Assembly (NCBI GenBank): GCA_028456385.1
Contig: JALNQF010000276.1
Span: 1 to 55,409 of the forward strand
Origin: Ophiosphaerella korrae
Lineage: Eukaryota; Ascomycota; Dothideomycetes; Pleosporales; Phaeosphaeriaceae
Reading direction: 5' to 3'
Length of the DNA stretch: 55,409 nucleotides
The notes under the pieces were generated by a model. It had not been told where the DNA came from and searched no databases. It worked only from the letters and a program-made list of their open reading frames with translations. The position numbers and the translations under genes are program-made. This document shows, piece by piece, positions 25,401 to 37,779 of this stretch (position 1 is its first letter; every line of letters begins with the position of its first letter).

Positions 25401-26372
25401 TAGCTTATCTAAATAAGCCTATATTTTTACTTTTCTATTATTGTCTATTTTAAATAGATTACTAGTAAGCGCTACTTATACTTATTTATAATTTTATAGC
25501 TTCTAGTAGTAAGCTTAGCTATATAAGTAGTTATATTTTAAGTTAGTACTTAAGCTTAAGCTTAGCTTAGATCCTCTAAACGTTATAAATACGCTAGCTC
25601 CTTAATTAGTAGTTTAGAGCTTATACTCCTATAATAAAGCTAAGTAGATACTACTAATTTACTTTAGCGTAAGTGCCTTTAAGCTAAGGACTAAGCTCTA
25701 GATTACTAATTAGCTTATTATCTAAGCCTAGTCTAGAGCTAGCTTTAGTATTAATACCTTTAGGAAATCTTATACTATAAGCTTGCCTATTACCTCTATA
25801 ATATTATACGCGATTACACGCTAATATAGGCGTAGCTACTTATTATACTAGAGCTCTAGTAATTATTATCTTTAGCGAGCCTTCTATTAATAGGCTTAGT
25901 ATTAAGCTTAGATAAGATTACTAGCGCTAGTATTAGATAGGGCTAGTAAGCTCTTTAGCGTTTAGATAAGCTCTTGTAATGTAGCTTTATTATTCGCAAG
26001 TAGAGTTATCTTAGCTATTACTAGATAACTTAGATTAACTATAGCGTTTACCTAGGCGCTTAGAGCTCTAAGGCGTACTATTCGCGATACCTAGGTATCT
26101 TTTATAGCCTAGTATTTCTCTATTATAAGCTTATAGGTAGCTACCTCTTCTACTATTACTAAGCTCTTTAGTTTAAGTTAAACTAGTTTATTAGCGTAGA
26201 TATTAGGGACGTTATTAGCTTCTAGATTAACTAGCTACTAGATACCTAGCTTAAGAGCGTTATAATAGAGTTATATAAACTATACTAGCTATTATAAGCG
26301 CTTATTAAGTAAGGTAGTACCTTTATTAAGTAGAGTAATCTTACTATAAGATATTATAAGCGTTTAAGTAAT

Positions 26373-26400
26373 AGATAAGATAAGATAAGATAAGATAAGA
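26373..26400. repeat. (ATAAG)n short tandem repeat
   Basis: About five AGATA/ATAAG units in the 5' leader of copia element D, roughly 80 bp inside its 5' LTR. Confidence 0.85.
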
Positions 26401-26460
26401 GTATACTAAGCTTATAATCTCTTACTATAGTATATAAGATAGAACTATTAAGTAATTTTT

Positions 26461-26477
26461 AGTACTAGGCTTATAAC
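26461..26477 (-). promoter_or_regulatory. Primer-binding site of element D (half initiator tRNA-Met)
   Basis: On the minus strand the first interior bases are gttataagcctagtact. Allowing C-to-T and G-to-A changes, this matches GTTATGAGCCCxG, complementary to the anticodon stem-loop of initiator tRNA-Met. Copia-type elements prime from that half-tRNA. Its place directly after 26478-26642 fixes that LTR as the 5' one. Confidence 0.8.
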
Positions 26478-26642
26478 TATTACAAGATATAAGCTTAGGA
26501 ATAAGTAAGAGATAATTATTAATTAAAGAGCTATCTAAGCTAAGCTACTTATATATAGTAGAGTAGCTTAAATAGCTTATATAGCTTACTTACTACTATA
26601 AGCTTACTTAAATTATATAGAGTAAAGCTCTAACTTATAATA
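26478..26642 (-). repeat. Element D 5' LTR
   Basis: 165 bp, paired with 19274-19438. It is followed by gtatc (26643-26647), the right target duplication. Confidence 0.94.
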
Positions 26643-26647
26643 GTATC

Positions 26648-27400
26648 TATAGCTACTTTAAACTTAGTTATTTTTTACTTTATATTAGTACTTATACTTA
26701 GGTTTATACTTCTTACTTTCTATATATAGTACTCTTACGTTTTTAGCTTCTACTATATACTTGTATATATAGTTATTAACTTAAATTACTTTTTTTATTA
26801 AGTTTTCTAACGTCTTAATTATAGCTCTACTACGTTTTAGCTTACTTTAAATATTACTTTTAAGTCTTTATTAAAATTTCTTTATTAATAACTTATTATT
26901 CTATTCTATTTATATAGCGTAGCTTTAGAACTTATTAGTATAGTTTACTACTACTTTATATTATTATAGCTACTATATTACGTACTCTACTACTACTATC
27001 TTGTTTACTAATAGAAAGGCTTATTATAATTTATCTTAAACTTAATCTATTTATTAATTATCTTGTTATAGTAGTTATTATTATTATTAAAGTACTTTTT
27101 AAAGTATAGCGTAACTTATTTCTCTACTTTACTTCTTATATAAGATAATATAAGTATAGCTTTATTTTTATCTCTTACTTAGTCTACTCTAAAGAAAAGA
27201 TTAAGTTATAGAATTTATAGCTTAAGCTTATTTTATTTACTATAGTAGAGGTCTAGCTTAGTAACCTTAGAAGTAGTAGTATAAGTTACTCCTATACGCT
27301 AGTTATCTATATTTATTAACGTATTACTTATCTTAAAGGTATTTAATATATTAAGACCTTAGAACTAAGTAAAAGTAATAAGACTAAGTAAGCTTCTATA
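26648..27400 (-). pseudogene. Element C gag (RIP-dead)
   Basis: Minus-strand capsid-like sequence. From about 27260 it reads VTKLDLYYSK.NKLK, then LNLFFRVD.VRDKNKAIL and SYIRSKVEK.VTLYFKKYF. This fits the Retrotrans_gag pattern of a Leu-rich helix, 'DK' and 'SYLRG.A..W..P'. A second Lys-rich part follows at about 26900-26650 and is interrupted at 26643 by element D, after which the zinc knuckle continues at 19268. Gag forms the particle that encloses the RNA. All former CAG/TGG codons are stops. Confidence 0.78.
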
Positions 27401-27464
27401 AGATAGGCGAGGTTAATAAATTAGTTAGTTACTTAACTAAATTAATAGTTAGCTTTTATTAGAG

Positions 27465-27750
27465 TATTACAAGGTATATAAGTATTAATAGATAGATAAG
27501 AATCTAATTAAAGTATTAGTTATAATACTCTATTTAGATAAGAGTATAAAGAAGAGATTAAATATAATAGTTTATAAAGGTCTATTAATATTCTTATATA
27601 CTTACTATCTAGTATTTATTTTTAAGCGCTTACTCTAGAGTATTCGCTCTAGAGCGTTTACTACTAAATAGTTACGTATTCTACTACGCTATATTACCTA
27701 GCCTAATTACGTACAATATAATAGCTTACCTACTACTTAGTATTGTAATA
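27465..27750 (-). repeat. Element C 5' LTR (single copy visible)
   Basis: 286 bp bounded by perfect inverted ends tattacaa...ttgtaata, RIP forms of TG...CA. It lies between C gag on one side and G pol homology on the other. The partner LTR is outside the window, so the boundaries rest on the termini and on where G homology resumes (27751). Confidence 0.7.
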
Positions 27751-30700
27751 TCTTCTTAGAGACTAAGATACTTTAAATCTTAGTATCTAGTATATATTAG
27801 AGTTAAATCTATAGTTTATAAAGAAAAGTAATACTATTATTACTATATTCTTTATACTATTATATACTAGCTATACTATAGGTAGTAACTATACCTAGTT
27901 ATTCTAGTTATAATTAAGATAGTATCTTAAGTACTATTCTACTATTTAATTTATATATTCTAACTATCTATCTATCTATAAATAATATACTATTAATATT
28001 ATATATTTAACTCCTAAAAATACTATTATTATATACTATAGTTTTAATATAAACCTTATATCTCTATCTATAATAATTTTATCTAGAATACTATACTAAC
28101 TAACTATAGTCCTTAGAACTTAATATATAGTAACCTCTATCTTACTCTACTCTTTATATAGTTTAAAGTATAAGTACTTTATAATAAAGTCTATTATAAT
28201 AACTCCTTAAGGTTTTTCTAGTATTTTAACTAGTTATAATATTCTATATAGTCTTATAGTACTTCTATTACTAGATATCTTACTTTTAGAATATAGTAAT
28301 CTTTTAAAAGCTTATCTAGTATTTTATTAATACTTTAGTATCTATATACTAGTAGTTTATAAAACTACTATATAAATTCTTTCTATATTTTATTTAGAAT
28401 ATACGTTCTTCTATATACTTTTATAAGTCCTTTTTAGATCTTAAGCTTTTTTATTTCTTTAGAGGCCTTCTATATTTCTTTTTAAATCTATTTATCTAGT
28501 TTACTACTTTTCCTCTTAAGTATTATAGCTATTCTAAGTATATTTAGAACTAAAAATCTATCTTTATTCTTAACTAGAACTATACTAGTAGTATTTACTT
28601 CTTCTTATAAATCTAGTCTTCTACTTAAAGTATCTATAAACTAATTATTTTTACTTTTACTATATATAATTTTAAGGTTAAATATTAATAAGTATTCCTA
28701 CTATCTTATATAGCGTTATAATAAGTCTTTATTTATTATAAATCTTATAAGATTCTTCTAATCTATATAGACCTTTATTTAATACTTTACTTTTTATAAG
28801 TGTACTCTCTACTACTTAAATACTTTATAGATTACTAGTATTTCTTTATTATAAATTAGGTAGTTAAGCTCTACTAGCTTTATTTTCTTAGAAAAGTATT
28901 TAACTAAGTATTCTTAGTTTATAACCTAGTCTTCTTATATTAAGACTATTCTATAGACTAAGTTTAATATATCTTTTTTTACTATTACTAGTAGTTCTAA
29001 GTTATATATTCTAATAACTAGGTTTTCTATAAACTTTTATTTAATCTAATTAAATACTTTATTATATTCTTAAGTCTATTTAAATAGTATATCTTTTTTT
29101 ATAAGTTTTATTTATAGTTCTATTAGTTTAAACTATCTTACTATTAGCTTTCTATAGAAATTTACTAGTCTATAAAACTACTATACTTCTTGTAAGTTCT
29201 TTAGTATTAGCTATTCCTAGATTACTCTAATCTTACTTAGGTTAATCTTTATTTTTCCTAGTTTAATAATAAATCTAAGGAAATCTATTTCTTTTATATA
29301 GAACTTTTATTTCCTTATCTTATAGAATAATTTGTTTTCTACTAGCTTTTCTAGTACCTTGTATATATTATATATATTCTTCTTCTATTTCTAAAAATAT
29401 AAGTATATTATCTAGATATTTAAATATATATACGTCTCGGTATTCTTTTAATATTATATTAATTCTTTCTTAAAATACTACTAGCGTATTTATTAATCTA
29501 ATAAGTATAACTATATATTTAAATAGTTTATACTATATTTAGAATACTATTTTTTATTTATTACCTTTTTTAATTCTAATCTAGTAGTAGGTATTCTAGA
29601 TATCTAGCTTAATAAAGATTTAATCTTTTAATAGTCTATTTTGTATCTTATCTATATATAGTAAGAGGTATTAATTTTTATTTATAATTATATTTATTTT
29701 CTTAAAGTCTATATAAATTCTTTTATTATCTATTCTTTTTTTTACTTTAAATATTATTCTATATACTACTAAAGATTAAGAGTTTTATATTTAACTTTTC
29801 TTTATTATATTTTTAATAAATACTTACTTAATCTTTAATTCTTCTTTACTCTTTTAATAAACTAGACTCTATCTTATATTCTTTCTTTTTTCTAATTCTA
29901 TTACTAAGTCCTATAGCTAATATTCTAGAAATTAATCTTCTAGCTCTATAAGTTATTATTTGTATTTCTTATATTCTTCTAGGAATTCTCTCTTATAAGT
30001 ACTTATATTAGCTTTTAATATGTCTCTTTTAGAGTAGCTAATTTTTTCTATTATCTAATTAATCCTTAGGTTAGTTATCTATAACTATAGTATTCTTAAT
30101 ATTATATTCTATTTATTATTAATTGTTATTATATCTATAACTATATTTTTAACCTCTAACCTTTCTAGTTTTAATATAGAGGGTACTATTTTAAACCTAA
30201 TAGGTTTCTAGAATAGTTTTCCTTTAATTATACTAAGTTATTAAAGGTACTTCTTTATTATATACTTTATTCCTTGTTTTTCTATAAACGTTTTTAATAT
30301 AAAGTTTCTTATAGCTTTACTATTAATTATAATTTATATTTTCTTTTCTTAGTATATTCTTTTTTTTTGTAATATATAGGCTAGTTATACCTTCTAGTCT
30401 ATTATTCTTAGACTATTTTATAAACTATCTATCTAGTTAGAGCTAGTATTTTACTTTATTCTTATAGTCTTTATACTTTAAGCACTTATCTTATATATAC
30501 TTATACTAAAGTTTTCCTAAGATATATTCTCTAGGTAGCGTCTTTCTAGGTCTTACTAATATATATATTTCTTCTAGTATACTTATTATTTCTTATCTTA
30601 TAATATCTTCTACCTAAATTACTTTTATATAATTATAGCCTTTTCTTCTTACTAGCTATATATAGTTTCTTACTTTAGGTTCTTTATATATAAGGTATTT

Positions 30701-31216
30701 TATATTTAAGTATAATATCTAAGATATTTTAAAGTATACTAAATATTCTAAGTCTATCCTTTTATTTTCTCCTTTCTTATACTTATTTATACTAGGTCTC
30801 TTTTTTACTAAAATATAGTATACTACTAGTATACTTAGTATATAAGCTTTATTAATCTATTATATTTATCTTATAAAGTACTACTATTCTCTTTATATAA
30901 GTATTCTTCTTACTATAACTATATTTATTCTATTTATTATTAGAATATTATAAACTTTATTACTTTAGTATTATATATTTTCTAGTCTTTATACGCTTTC
31001 TCTATACTTATAACTAGTAAGTATTTCTAAATAAACTATAATTACTTATTTTATTTTACTATATCTATTATTATATAGCTATTATAACTATATATATCTA
31101 ACTAGGTATACTTTATACCTCTTATATTAACTTATCTCTTATCTCTTTATAGTTTTTTAGAGGTAACTATAGTAGTCTCTTTATTTACTACTAGTCTTTT
31201 AGTGTAAATTAATAGG

Positions 31217-31221
31217 GTCTA
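31217..31221. repeat. Target-site duplication gtcta (left) of solo LTR
   Basis: Identical to 31500-31504. Confidence 0.93.
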
Positions 31222-31499
31222 TGTTAAGAGGTAGCTAGAAGATAATAGTACTTGCTATAGGCTATAGGAGATAGTAAAGAGATAATAGATAGTATTTAAT
31301 AGTACTACTAGTATCTAAAGGAAAATAATACTTACTTTACTCTTTTTATAAGTATTAAGCCTTTTATACACCTATATAGTGTACTAGCCCTACTTTAGAT
31401 TATAACTATATAATATTATAATCTTTAGTATATTAGCTCTACTCCTAACTTATACTAGAGTTTATAAAAGTCTTAAGTATTTAACAAACTCTTATTATA
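31222..31499 (-). mobile_element. F-family solo LTR, TSD gtcta
   Basis: A 278-bp LTR (tgttaagagg...cttattata) flanked by perfect gtcta duplications (31217-31221, 31500-31504) inside element G. It is the reverse complement of 1282-1559. A TATA-like element (TATAAAAG on the minus strand) lies at 31361-31368. With no interior and an intact duplication, it is the product of recombination between the two LTRs of one insertion. Confidence 0.94.
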
Positions 31500-32034
31500 G
31501 TCTAAGATTCTTTTCTTTTTAAATCTTCTATTAGTAGGTCTATTATACGTATTATTTCTTTAAGCTATACTTAAGTTCTACTTTCTTTTATTACTACTAC
31601 TTTATTCTTCTATAAAAACTATCTTACTCTCTATTTACTAGAAAGGTACGTATAGTAGTTATTATTATAATAAAAGGTCTAATTAAGTATTACGTACTAT
31701 ATTTTACTAGTTACTACTACTTTCTCTTAAAGCTTAGCCTATACATTTAGTATTTCTTTCTTGTTCTTAGTTATTTTTAACTAGGCTTCTTTTTCTTTTT
31801 TAAGATCTTTACTTCTATAGTCTTTTATAAAGTATTTTATCTTCTTATATTTATAATATACTATATCCTTCTTTTTTAACTAATAATCTTTTATATAGTA
31901 GCCTTTCTTACTATAGTTAAAATACGTAAAGTCTTTATTCTTCTTCTTTTTCTTATCTTTATTAGCGTTAACAATTATAGAGTCTCCTCTATCTTAGTTA
32001 CTAGGTTATCTCTTATATCTATTCGTTCTCTATT

Positions 32035-32531
32035 TATAATAGGTCTCCTGTTATTAACTATAAGTACCTATATTAAAGGGGCTATTAGATTACAAAGTAA
32101 TAATAAAAGCTTATATAGAGATCTATAATAACTATAAACAATAAAAGATATTTTATAACTATTTTATATTAGTATTCTATAGTTAAAGGATTAAATTACT
32201 AATACTATCCTAATAATGCGTATCTTTACTAACTATATACCTAGGCTCCTTAGTTAGCTTTATACTTTGTATTTACTAAGATCGCGAATTATAAATTTAT
32301 TACGTGCTTAGCTTTATACTTTATATTTACTAAGATTGTAAATTATAAATTTATTACGTACTTAGCTTTATACTTTATATTTACTAAAATTGTAAATTAT
32401 AAATTTATTACATATCTCTATTATAGTTAATCTCCTAACCTAGTTTATTTCTCTATAGGTTATATATATTATTATTACCTATAGTAGGGCTAATTAGCTT
32501 AAATTAGTTTTCTCTTGTTATAGCTATAATA
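32035..32531 (-). repeat. Element H 3' LTR
   Basis: 497 bp, pairs exactly in length with 45704-46200. Contains the 54-bp triplication at 32254-32415. Confidence 0.95.
32254..32415. repeat. 54-bp unit repeated three times in H 3' LTR
   Basis: Three head-to-tail copies beginning ttagctttatacttt and ending ttattacgt(a/g)c. The corresponding array in the 5' LTR is 45923-46084. All copies are present in both LTRs, so the triplication predates insertion. Confidence 0.93.
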
Positions 32532-32876
32532 CTATTCTTTTCTTTAGATAAGTTCTTATTTCTCTATCTTAGGCCTAAGGTTATTAGTCTAGTTTCTTTA
32601 TTTATTTCTAACTTTTTATTATTCTCTATATCTTTATATTCTAATTATAATAAACTTCTTCTTATTACTTATATTACTTGTAATAAGGTTAAAATATTTT
32701 CTTACGCCTATTATACTTAATTAAAGCTTACTTATCTTATATTTTTAAAGGATAGCAAGTACTATAATAAGTATATCCTAGCTAATATTTAATATAAGTA
32801 TATACTATCTAGTATCTCTCTTATAGAGAATAAGTATTTAATTTCTATATAGTCTCTTCTTACTAAGTTATATAGA

Positions 32877-33195
32877 GCGAGCTATTAACTAGGCTTAAGA
32901 GATACTATTATTATAGCTTATAGAGGCTAAGGCTAAGTATAAACTAACTCTTTATAAGCTAGTAAATCTTTATTCTTATATTAAGTATCTTTATAAGATA
33001 AAGGCTTATAATAATACTAAATTATCTAAATAGTCTTATGCCTTAGAAGCTAAAATAGACTTTAAGGATATAGTTTAGGCTATTCTAGCTCCTATCGCGT
33101 TAGACGTTCCTAACGTATCTCTATTTAGCGCTAGTAATACTAATTTTCTTAGTTTACTATAAAGTAGTCTAGAAGGTTTTAACTTTAGTAGTCCT
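32877..33195 (+). pseudogene. Antisense reading frame in 3' region of H
   Basis: Plus strand, opposite to H gag-pol, between its chromodomain and 3' LTR. Visible pieces are IEAKAKYKLTLYKL, KAYNNTKLSK, ALEAKIDFKD, ILAPIALDVPNVSL and LEGFNFSS. They align with the frames in B, A and J. It has no recognised domain and is stopped only by TAA/TAG. Confidence 0.5.
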
Positions 33196-36100
33196 TTAGT
33201 TTCTTAGAGTAATTAAGATTATCTTCTAGTTTCTATATTTTCTCCTATAGTTATCTTTTTTCGTCTATACCTATCTATTCTACTAAGTAGTAGTTTCTTC
33301 TATTATAAAACTAGTACTATAAGATTTCTTTAACTTCTTATTCTTCTTATTTTCTATATATATCTACTTTGTACACTAGTAGTTTTACTTCTTATAGTAC
33401 TTGTTTTAGTAGTACTATATAAAATATTAGGTATATCCTTATTTTATTTAGTAGCTTTAGTTTAAATATAACTAGTATAACTTCTTTTTTAATTTTATAT
33501 AGCTCTATCTTAACGTAGTCTAATTTTAAACTTAGTCTTTTACTCTTAATATTTTTCTATACTAGCTATACTTTTTCTCTTTTTTTAAATTAGGGTCCTT
33601 CTTTATACTTCTTATTATAGTATTTAGTTATTTAATTATATAAGAATTCTACGTCTTATCTTAGTTAATTATATATATCTTTAAGTCTATTAGTAAAGTT
33701 TTCTTCTCTTAGAGACTAAAATATCTAGTTTTTTAGTATTTAGTATATATTAGGTTTAAATCTATAGTTTATAAAAAAGAGTAATACTCTTATTACTACG
33801 TTTTTTACGCTGTTATATACTAACTATACTATAGGTAGTAACTATACCTAATTATTCTAGTTATAATTAAGGTAGTATCTTAAGTATTATTCTACTATTT
33901 AATTTATTCGTTCTAACTATCTATTTATTTATAAATAATATACTTTAAATATCGCGTATTATATTCCTAATTACACTATTATTATTCTTTATAGTTTTAA
34001 TAAAAATTGTAAATCTCTATCTATAATAATTTTATCTAGTAGTCTATATTAACTAATTATAGTTCCTAGAACTTAGTATATAGTAACTTCTATCCTACTT
34101 TTTTCTTTATATAGTTAAAAGTATATATACTTTATTAGTTTGTCTACTATTATTAAGATTCTATTATACTTAACTCTTAATACTAAATCTTTAGACTTAG
34201 GTAATTTTATAATAAAGTCTATTATAATAACTTCTTATAGTTATTCTAGTATCTTAACTAGTTGTAGTATCTTATATAGTACGTATTTACTATATTTATT
34301 CTTTTAGTATTCTATATAGTCTTATAGTATCTCTATTACTAGTTATTTTACTTTTAGGATATAGTAGTCTCTTAAGAGTCTATTTAATATTTTATTAATA
34401 CTTTAGTATCTATATACTAGTAATTTATAAAATTATTATATAAATTCTTTTTAAATCTTTCTTAGAATATATATTCTCTTATAGGCTTATATAAATCCTT
34501 CTTAAATTTCTAGATTTTTTATTTCTTTAGATACTTATTTTATTACTTTCTAAATCTATTCGTCTAGTTTACTACTTGTTCTTTTAAATGTTACAGCTAT
34601 TTTAGGTATATTTAGGACTAGATATCCTTCTTTACTCTTAACTAAAACTATACTTATAGCGTTTACTTCTTCTTATAAGTTTAGTCTTCTACTAAGAGTA
34701 TCTATAAATTAGTTGTTTTTCCTTTTTATATATATAATTTATATATTAAATATTAATAGAAATTCCTACTATCTTGTATATTATTATAATAGTTCTTTAT
34801 TTATTATAAATCCTATAAGATTCTTATAGTCTATATAGACCTTTGTCTAATACTTTACTCTTTGTAAGTATATTCTCTATTATTTAAATACTTTATAGAT
34901 TGCTAGTATTTCTTTATTATAGATTAGATAGTTAAGTTCTACTATTTTTATCTTCTTAGAGAAGTATTTAACTAAATATTCCTTTTTAGTTTCTAGATCT
35001 TCTTGTATTAGTACTATTCTATAGACTAAATTAGATATATCTATTTTTACTATTACTAGTAGGTCTAAGTTATATATTCTAATAACTAGATTTTTTATAA
35101 ACTTCTTTTTAATTTTTCTAAATACTTTATTATATTCCTTTATCTATTTAAATAGCGTGTCTTTCTTTATAAGTCTTGTTATTAGTTTTATATCTTTAGA
35201 CTATCTTACTATTAACTTTTTATAAAAGTTAGCTAACCTATAAAATTACTATACTTCCTTTAGGTTTTTTAGTATTAGCTATTTATTAATTAATCTAATC
35301 TTTTCTAGGTTAATCTTAATTTTTCCTAGTTTAATAATAAATCTAAGGAAATCTATTTCCTTTATATAGAACTTGTATTTTCTTATTTTAAAAAATAATT
35401 TATTTTCTACTAGTTTTTCTAGTACTTTATATACGTATTATACGTATTCTTCTTCTAATTCTAAGAATATAAGAATATTGTCTAAATATATAAATATAAA
35501 TACGTCTAAGTACTCTTTTAGTACTATATTAATTCTTTCTTAAAATACTACTAGTACGTTTATTAAGCTAAATAGTATAACTAAGTATTTATATAGTCTA
35601 TACTATATTCTAAACGCTATTTTCTATTTATCGCCTTCTTTAATTCTAATTTAATAGTAAGTATTCTAGATATCTAGCTTTATAAAGATTCTTACTCTTT
35701 ATAGTCTATTTTGTATTTTATCTATCTATAGTAATAGGTATTAGTTCTTGTTTATAATTACGTTAGTTTTTCTAAAATCTACGTAAGGCCTTTTATTACT
35801 TATTTCTTTCTTGTCTATAAATATAAGTCTATATACTACTAAGGATTTAGATTCTTATATTTATCCTTTTTTAATCGCGCTTTTAATAAATACTTATTTA
35901 ATTTTAGATTCTTTTTCTATTTTTCTATAGACTAGGCTCTATCCTACGTCTTTTCCTTCTTCTAGTTCTATTACTAGGTCCTATAGTTAATATTTTAGAA
36001 GGTATTCTTTAGGCTCTATAAGTTATTTTTCTTATTTTTTATATTCTTCTAGGAATTCTCCTTTATAGGTATTTATATTAGCTTTTAATATATCTATTCT

Positions 36101-37291
36101 ATAGTAGTTAATCTTTCCTATTCTCTAATTAATATATAGGTTAGTTATCTATAACTATAGTATATCTAGTATTATATCTTATTTATTATTAATTATTGTT
36201 ATATCTATAACTATATTCTTAATTGTTATCTCTTCTAGTTCTAGTGTAGAGAGAACTATTTTAAACCTAATAGGTTCTTAGAATAGTTTTCTTTTAATTA
36301 TACTTAGTTATTAGGAGTATTTCTTTATTATATAACGTATTCTTTATATCTTTATAAACTTCTTAGATATAAAGTTTTTTATAGCTCTACTATTAATTAT
36401 TAATTATACCTTCTTTCTTTAATATATACCTATTTTTATAATATATAGGCTTTTTATACCTTTTAGCTATTTTTACTTAAGTAATTTTATAAATTATCTA
36501 TCTTTCTATAGCTATAGTCTTACTTTAAGTTTATATTCTTTATATTTTAGATATTTATTATACTTGTATCTATACTATAGTCTTTCTTAGACGTATTTCT
36601 TAGATAGTTTAGGTCTAAGCCTTACTACTACGTACCTATCTTCTAGGATTATTTCTTATCCTAGGATGTTTTCTACTAGGATTACTCTAGTATAATTATA
36701 ACCTCTTCTTCTTATAGGCTATATATTATTATTTACTTTAGAGTTTCTATATATAACGTAGTTCTTATCTAAGTATAATATCTATAATGTTTTAAAATAT
36801 ACTAGATATTCTAGATCTATTATTTTATTATCTCTTTCCTAGTATTTATCTTTACTAAGTGTATTTATTATTAGGATATAGTATACTACTAGTATCCTTA
36901 GTATATAGGCTTTATTATTCTATTACGTTTTTCTTATAAAGTATTACTACTTTCTTTATATAAGTATTCTTCTTACTATAACTATATATTACTTTATCTA
37001 TTCTTAAAATAGTATAAACTTTATTTCTTTAGGATTACGTTCTTTCTAGTCTTTATACGCTTCCTCTATACTTATAACTATTAAGTATATTTAAATAAAT
37101 CTCTATTCTTTATTTTATTCTTCTATATCTATTATTATATAGCTATTATAGCTATATATTATTAGCTAGGTATATTCTATACTTGTTACACTAACTTATT
37201 TCTTACTTCTTTATAGTCTTTTAGAAGTAGTTATAGTAGTTTCTTTATTTATTACTAGTCTTTTAGCTTAGATTAATAGAATCTAGGGTTC
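33196..37291 (-). pseudogene. Element H pol (RIP-dead)
   Basis: Minus strand, from the I insertion leftward: a linker after the knuckles, protease at about 36400-36060, RT at about 35900-35150, RNase H at about 35050-34640, integrase at about 34460-33480 and a chromodomain at about 33340-33200. The RT motif reads YLDN at 35477-35488. The protease keeps NNK and DIILG-like strands around 36200. The order and sequences match elements B and J throughout. The 5' part of the gene continues at 44320 beyond element I. Confidence 0.88.
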
Positions 37292-37296
37292 TTCCC
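37292..37296. repeat. Target-site duplication ttccc (left) of element I
   Basis: The right copy is ttctc (44315-44319). The single C/T difference is a RIP-like transition. Confidence 0.75.
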
Positions 37297-37722
37297 TATT
37301 ATAGGTGTAATAGAAGAAATCGAAATAGAACTAATTAATCCTAACTTAGACGTTAAAGGAATATAGGACGAGCAAGGTAACAATCTTAATTAGGAGGCTA
37401 TACACAATTAGGATACTTAAGGCGATCTATAATCTATAAACTCTTAGTATTAATAGATTATAGATTAAGCTAATCTACAATCTACTAGTCTTAGTAACTA
37501 TAGATTATAGATTATAGTAAGTATATAGTTAGTAGGATACGTATTATTAGGATAGTATTAGTAATTTAATCCTCTAACTATAGAATACTAGTACAAGATA
37601 GTTATAAAATATCTTCTACTATTTATAAGTTATTATAGATCCTAATATAAGCTTTTATTATTAACTCTTAATCTACTAACTCCTAATAGCTACTTATAGT
37701 TAATAATAGGAGGCCTGTTATA
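37297..37722 (+). repeat. Element I 5' LTR
   Basis: 426 bp, tattataggtg...cctgttata. It contains palindromic aatctataatctata / tatagattatagatt motifs at about 37426-37518. Its partner is 43889-44314. Confidence 0.95.
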
Positions 37723-37779
37723 CCTTACTAATTTAGTTATTACAAGAAGTAAAGCGTAAGTAGTATATAGTCTAGCTAA

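Larger units (their letters stand above)
20620..26400 (-). pseudogene. Element D copia gag-pol (RIP-dead, split by E)
   Basis: Read on the minus strand from the right. Gag and protease should lie in about 26400-25000; I could not assign them by motif. The integrase C-terminus is clear at about 24250-23640: LLERL.LEIVEVAI, then GYIRYLVRYRVSNIYR and VIITHNIIFNK, the copia GYLVGYxxSNIYRVW...VxxSRDVxFxE pattern. RT starts at about 22750 (LPLK.VFIYK, KYKA.IVVR.D, YTTTLLAR, YNVIRA) and is cut by element E at 22484-21830. It resumes at about 21825 and carries FFYINNILVIY, with the YVDD motif now YINN (21585-21596). RNase H is at about 21020-20820 (VTTSTTKAKLLALKYISKE). The C-terminal VDSLTKYFLE is at about 20690. 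Dead through stops and lost catalytic Asp residues. Confidence 0.9.
19274..26642 (-). mobile_element. Element D: complete Ty1/copia retrotransposon, TSD gtatc
   Basis: 7,369 bp including the nested 655-bp element E. The LTRs are 165 bp each (26478-26642 is the 5' LTR, 19274-19438 the 3' LTR), flanked by perfect 5-bp duplications gtatc. Copia identity rests on three points. The primer-binding site is complementary to the anticodon arm of initiator tRNA-Met. The domain order has integrase before RT on the minus strand. Integrase C-terminal, RT and RNase H motifs are of copia type. The element lies in gag of element C. About 1.2 kb between the end of pol (about 20620) and the 3' LTR is unusually long and non-pol. 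Confidence 0.94.
15555..27750 (-). mobile_element. Element C: second gypsy lineage, 3' part outside window
   Basis: Minus-strand Ty3/gypsy element whose pol differs from the chromovirus group. Its 5' LTR is 27465-27750, gag lies at about 26650-27400, and the knuckle, protease, RT, RNase H and integrase core continue at 19268 down to 15560 after element D (19274-26642). Element A interrupts the integrase at 15554, so the rest of C is left of the window. C in turn is inserted in G: the G sequence starts at 27751. The target duplication would be tcttc (27751-27755), but its other copy is not visible. Confidence 0.85.
27756..32029 (-). pseudogene. Element G pol and end of gag (RIP-dead, 3' part missing)
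   Basis: Parallel to element B 6620-10735. On the minus strand from the right: two zinc knuckles at about 31960-31810 with cysteines changed to tyrosine, a linker broken by the F solo LTR (31222-31499), protease at about 30380-30000, RT at about 29900-29100 with the catalytic motif YLDN at 29407-29418, RNase H at about 29000-28600 and integrase at about 28500-27756. The integrase stops before its C-terminal tail because element C begins there. Stops occur throughout. Confidence 0.88.

Noticed and set aside
20100..25700. Plus-strand coding in element D (long frames with only TAA/TAG stops)
   Set aside because: Minus-strand reading gives clear copia integrase C-terminus, RT (LPLK.VF, YINN), RNase H and a copia primer site. 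The plus-strand frames are antisense shadows, except possibly in 19439-20620, which lies outside pol.
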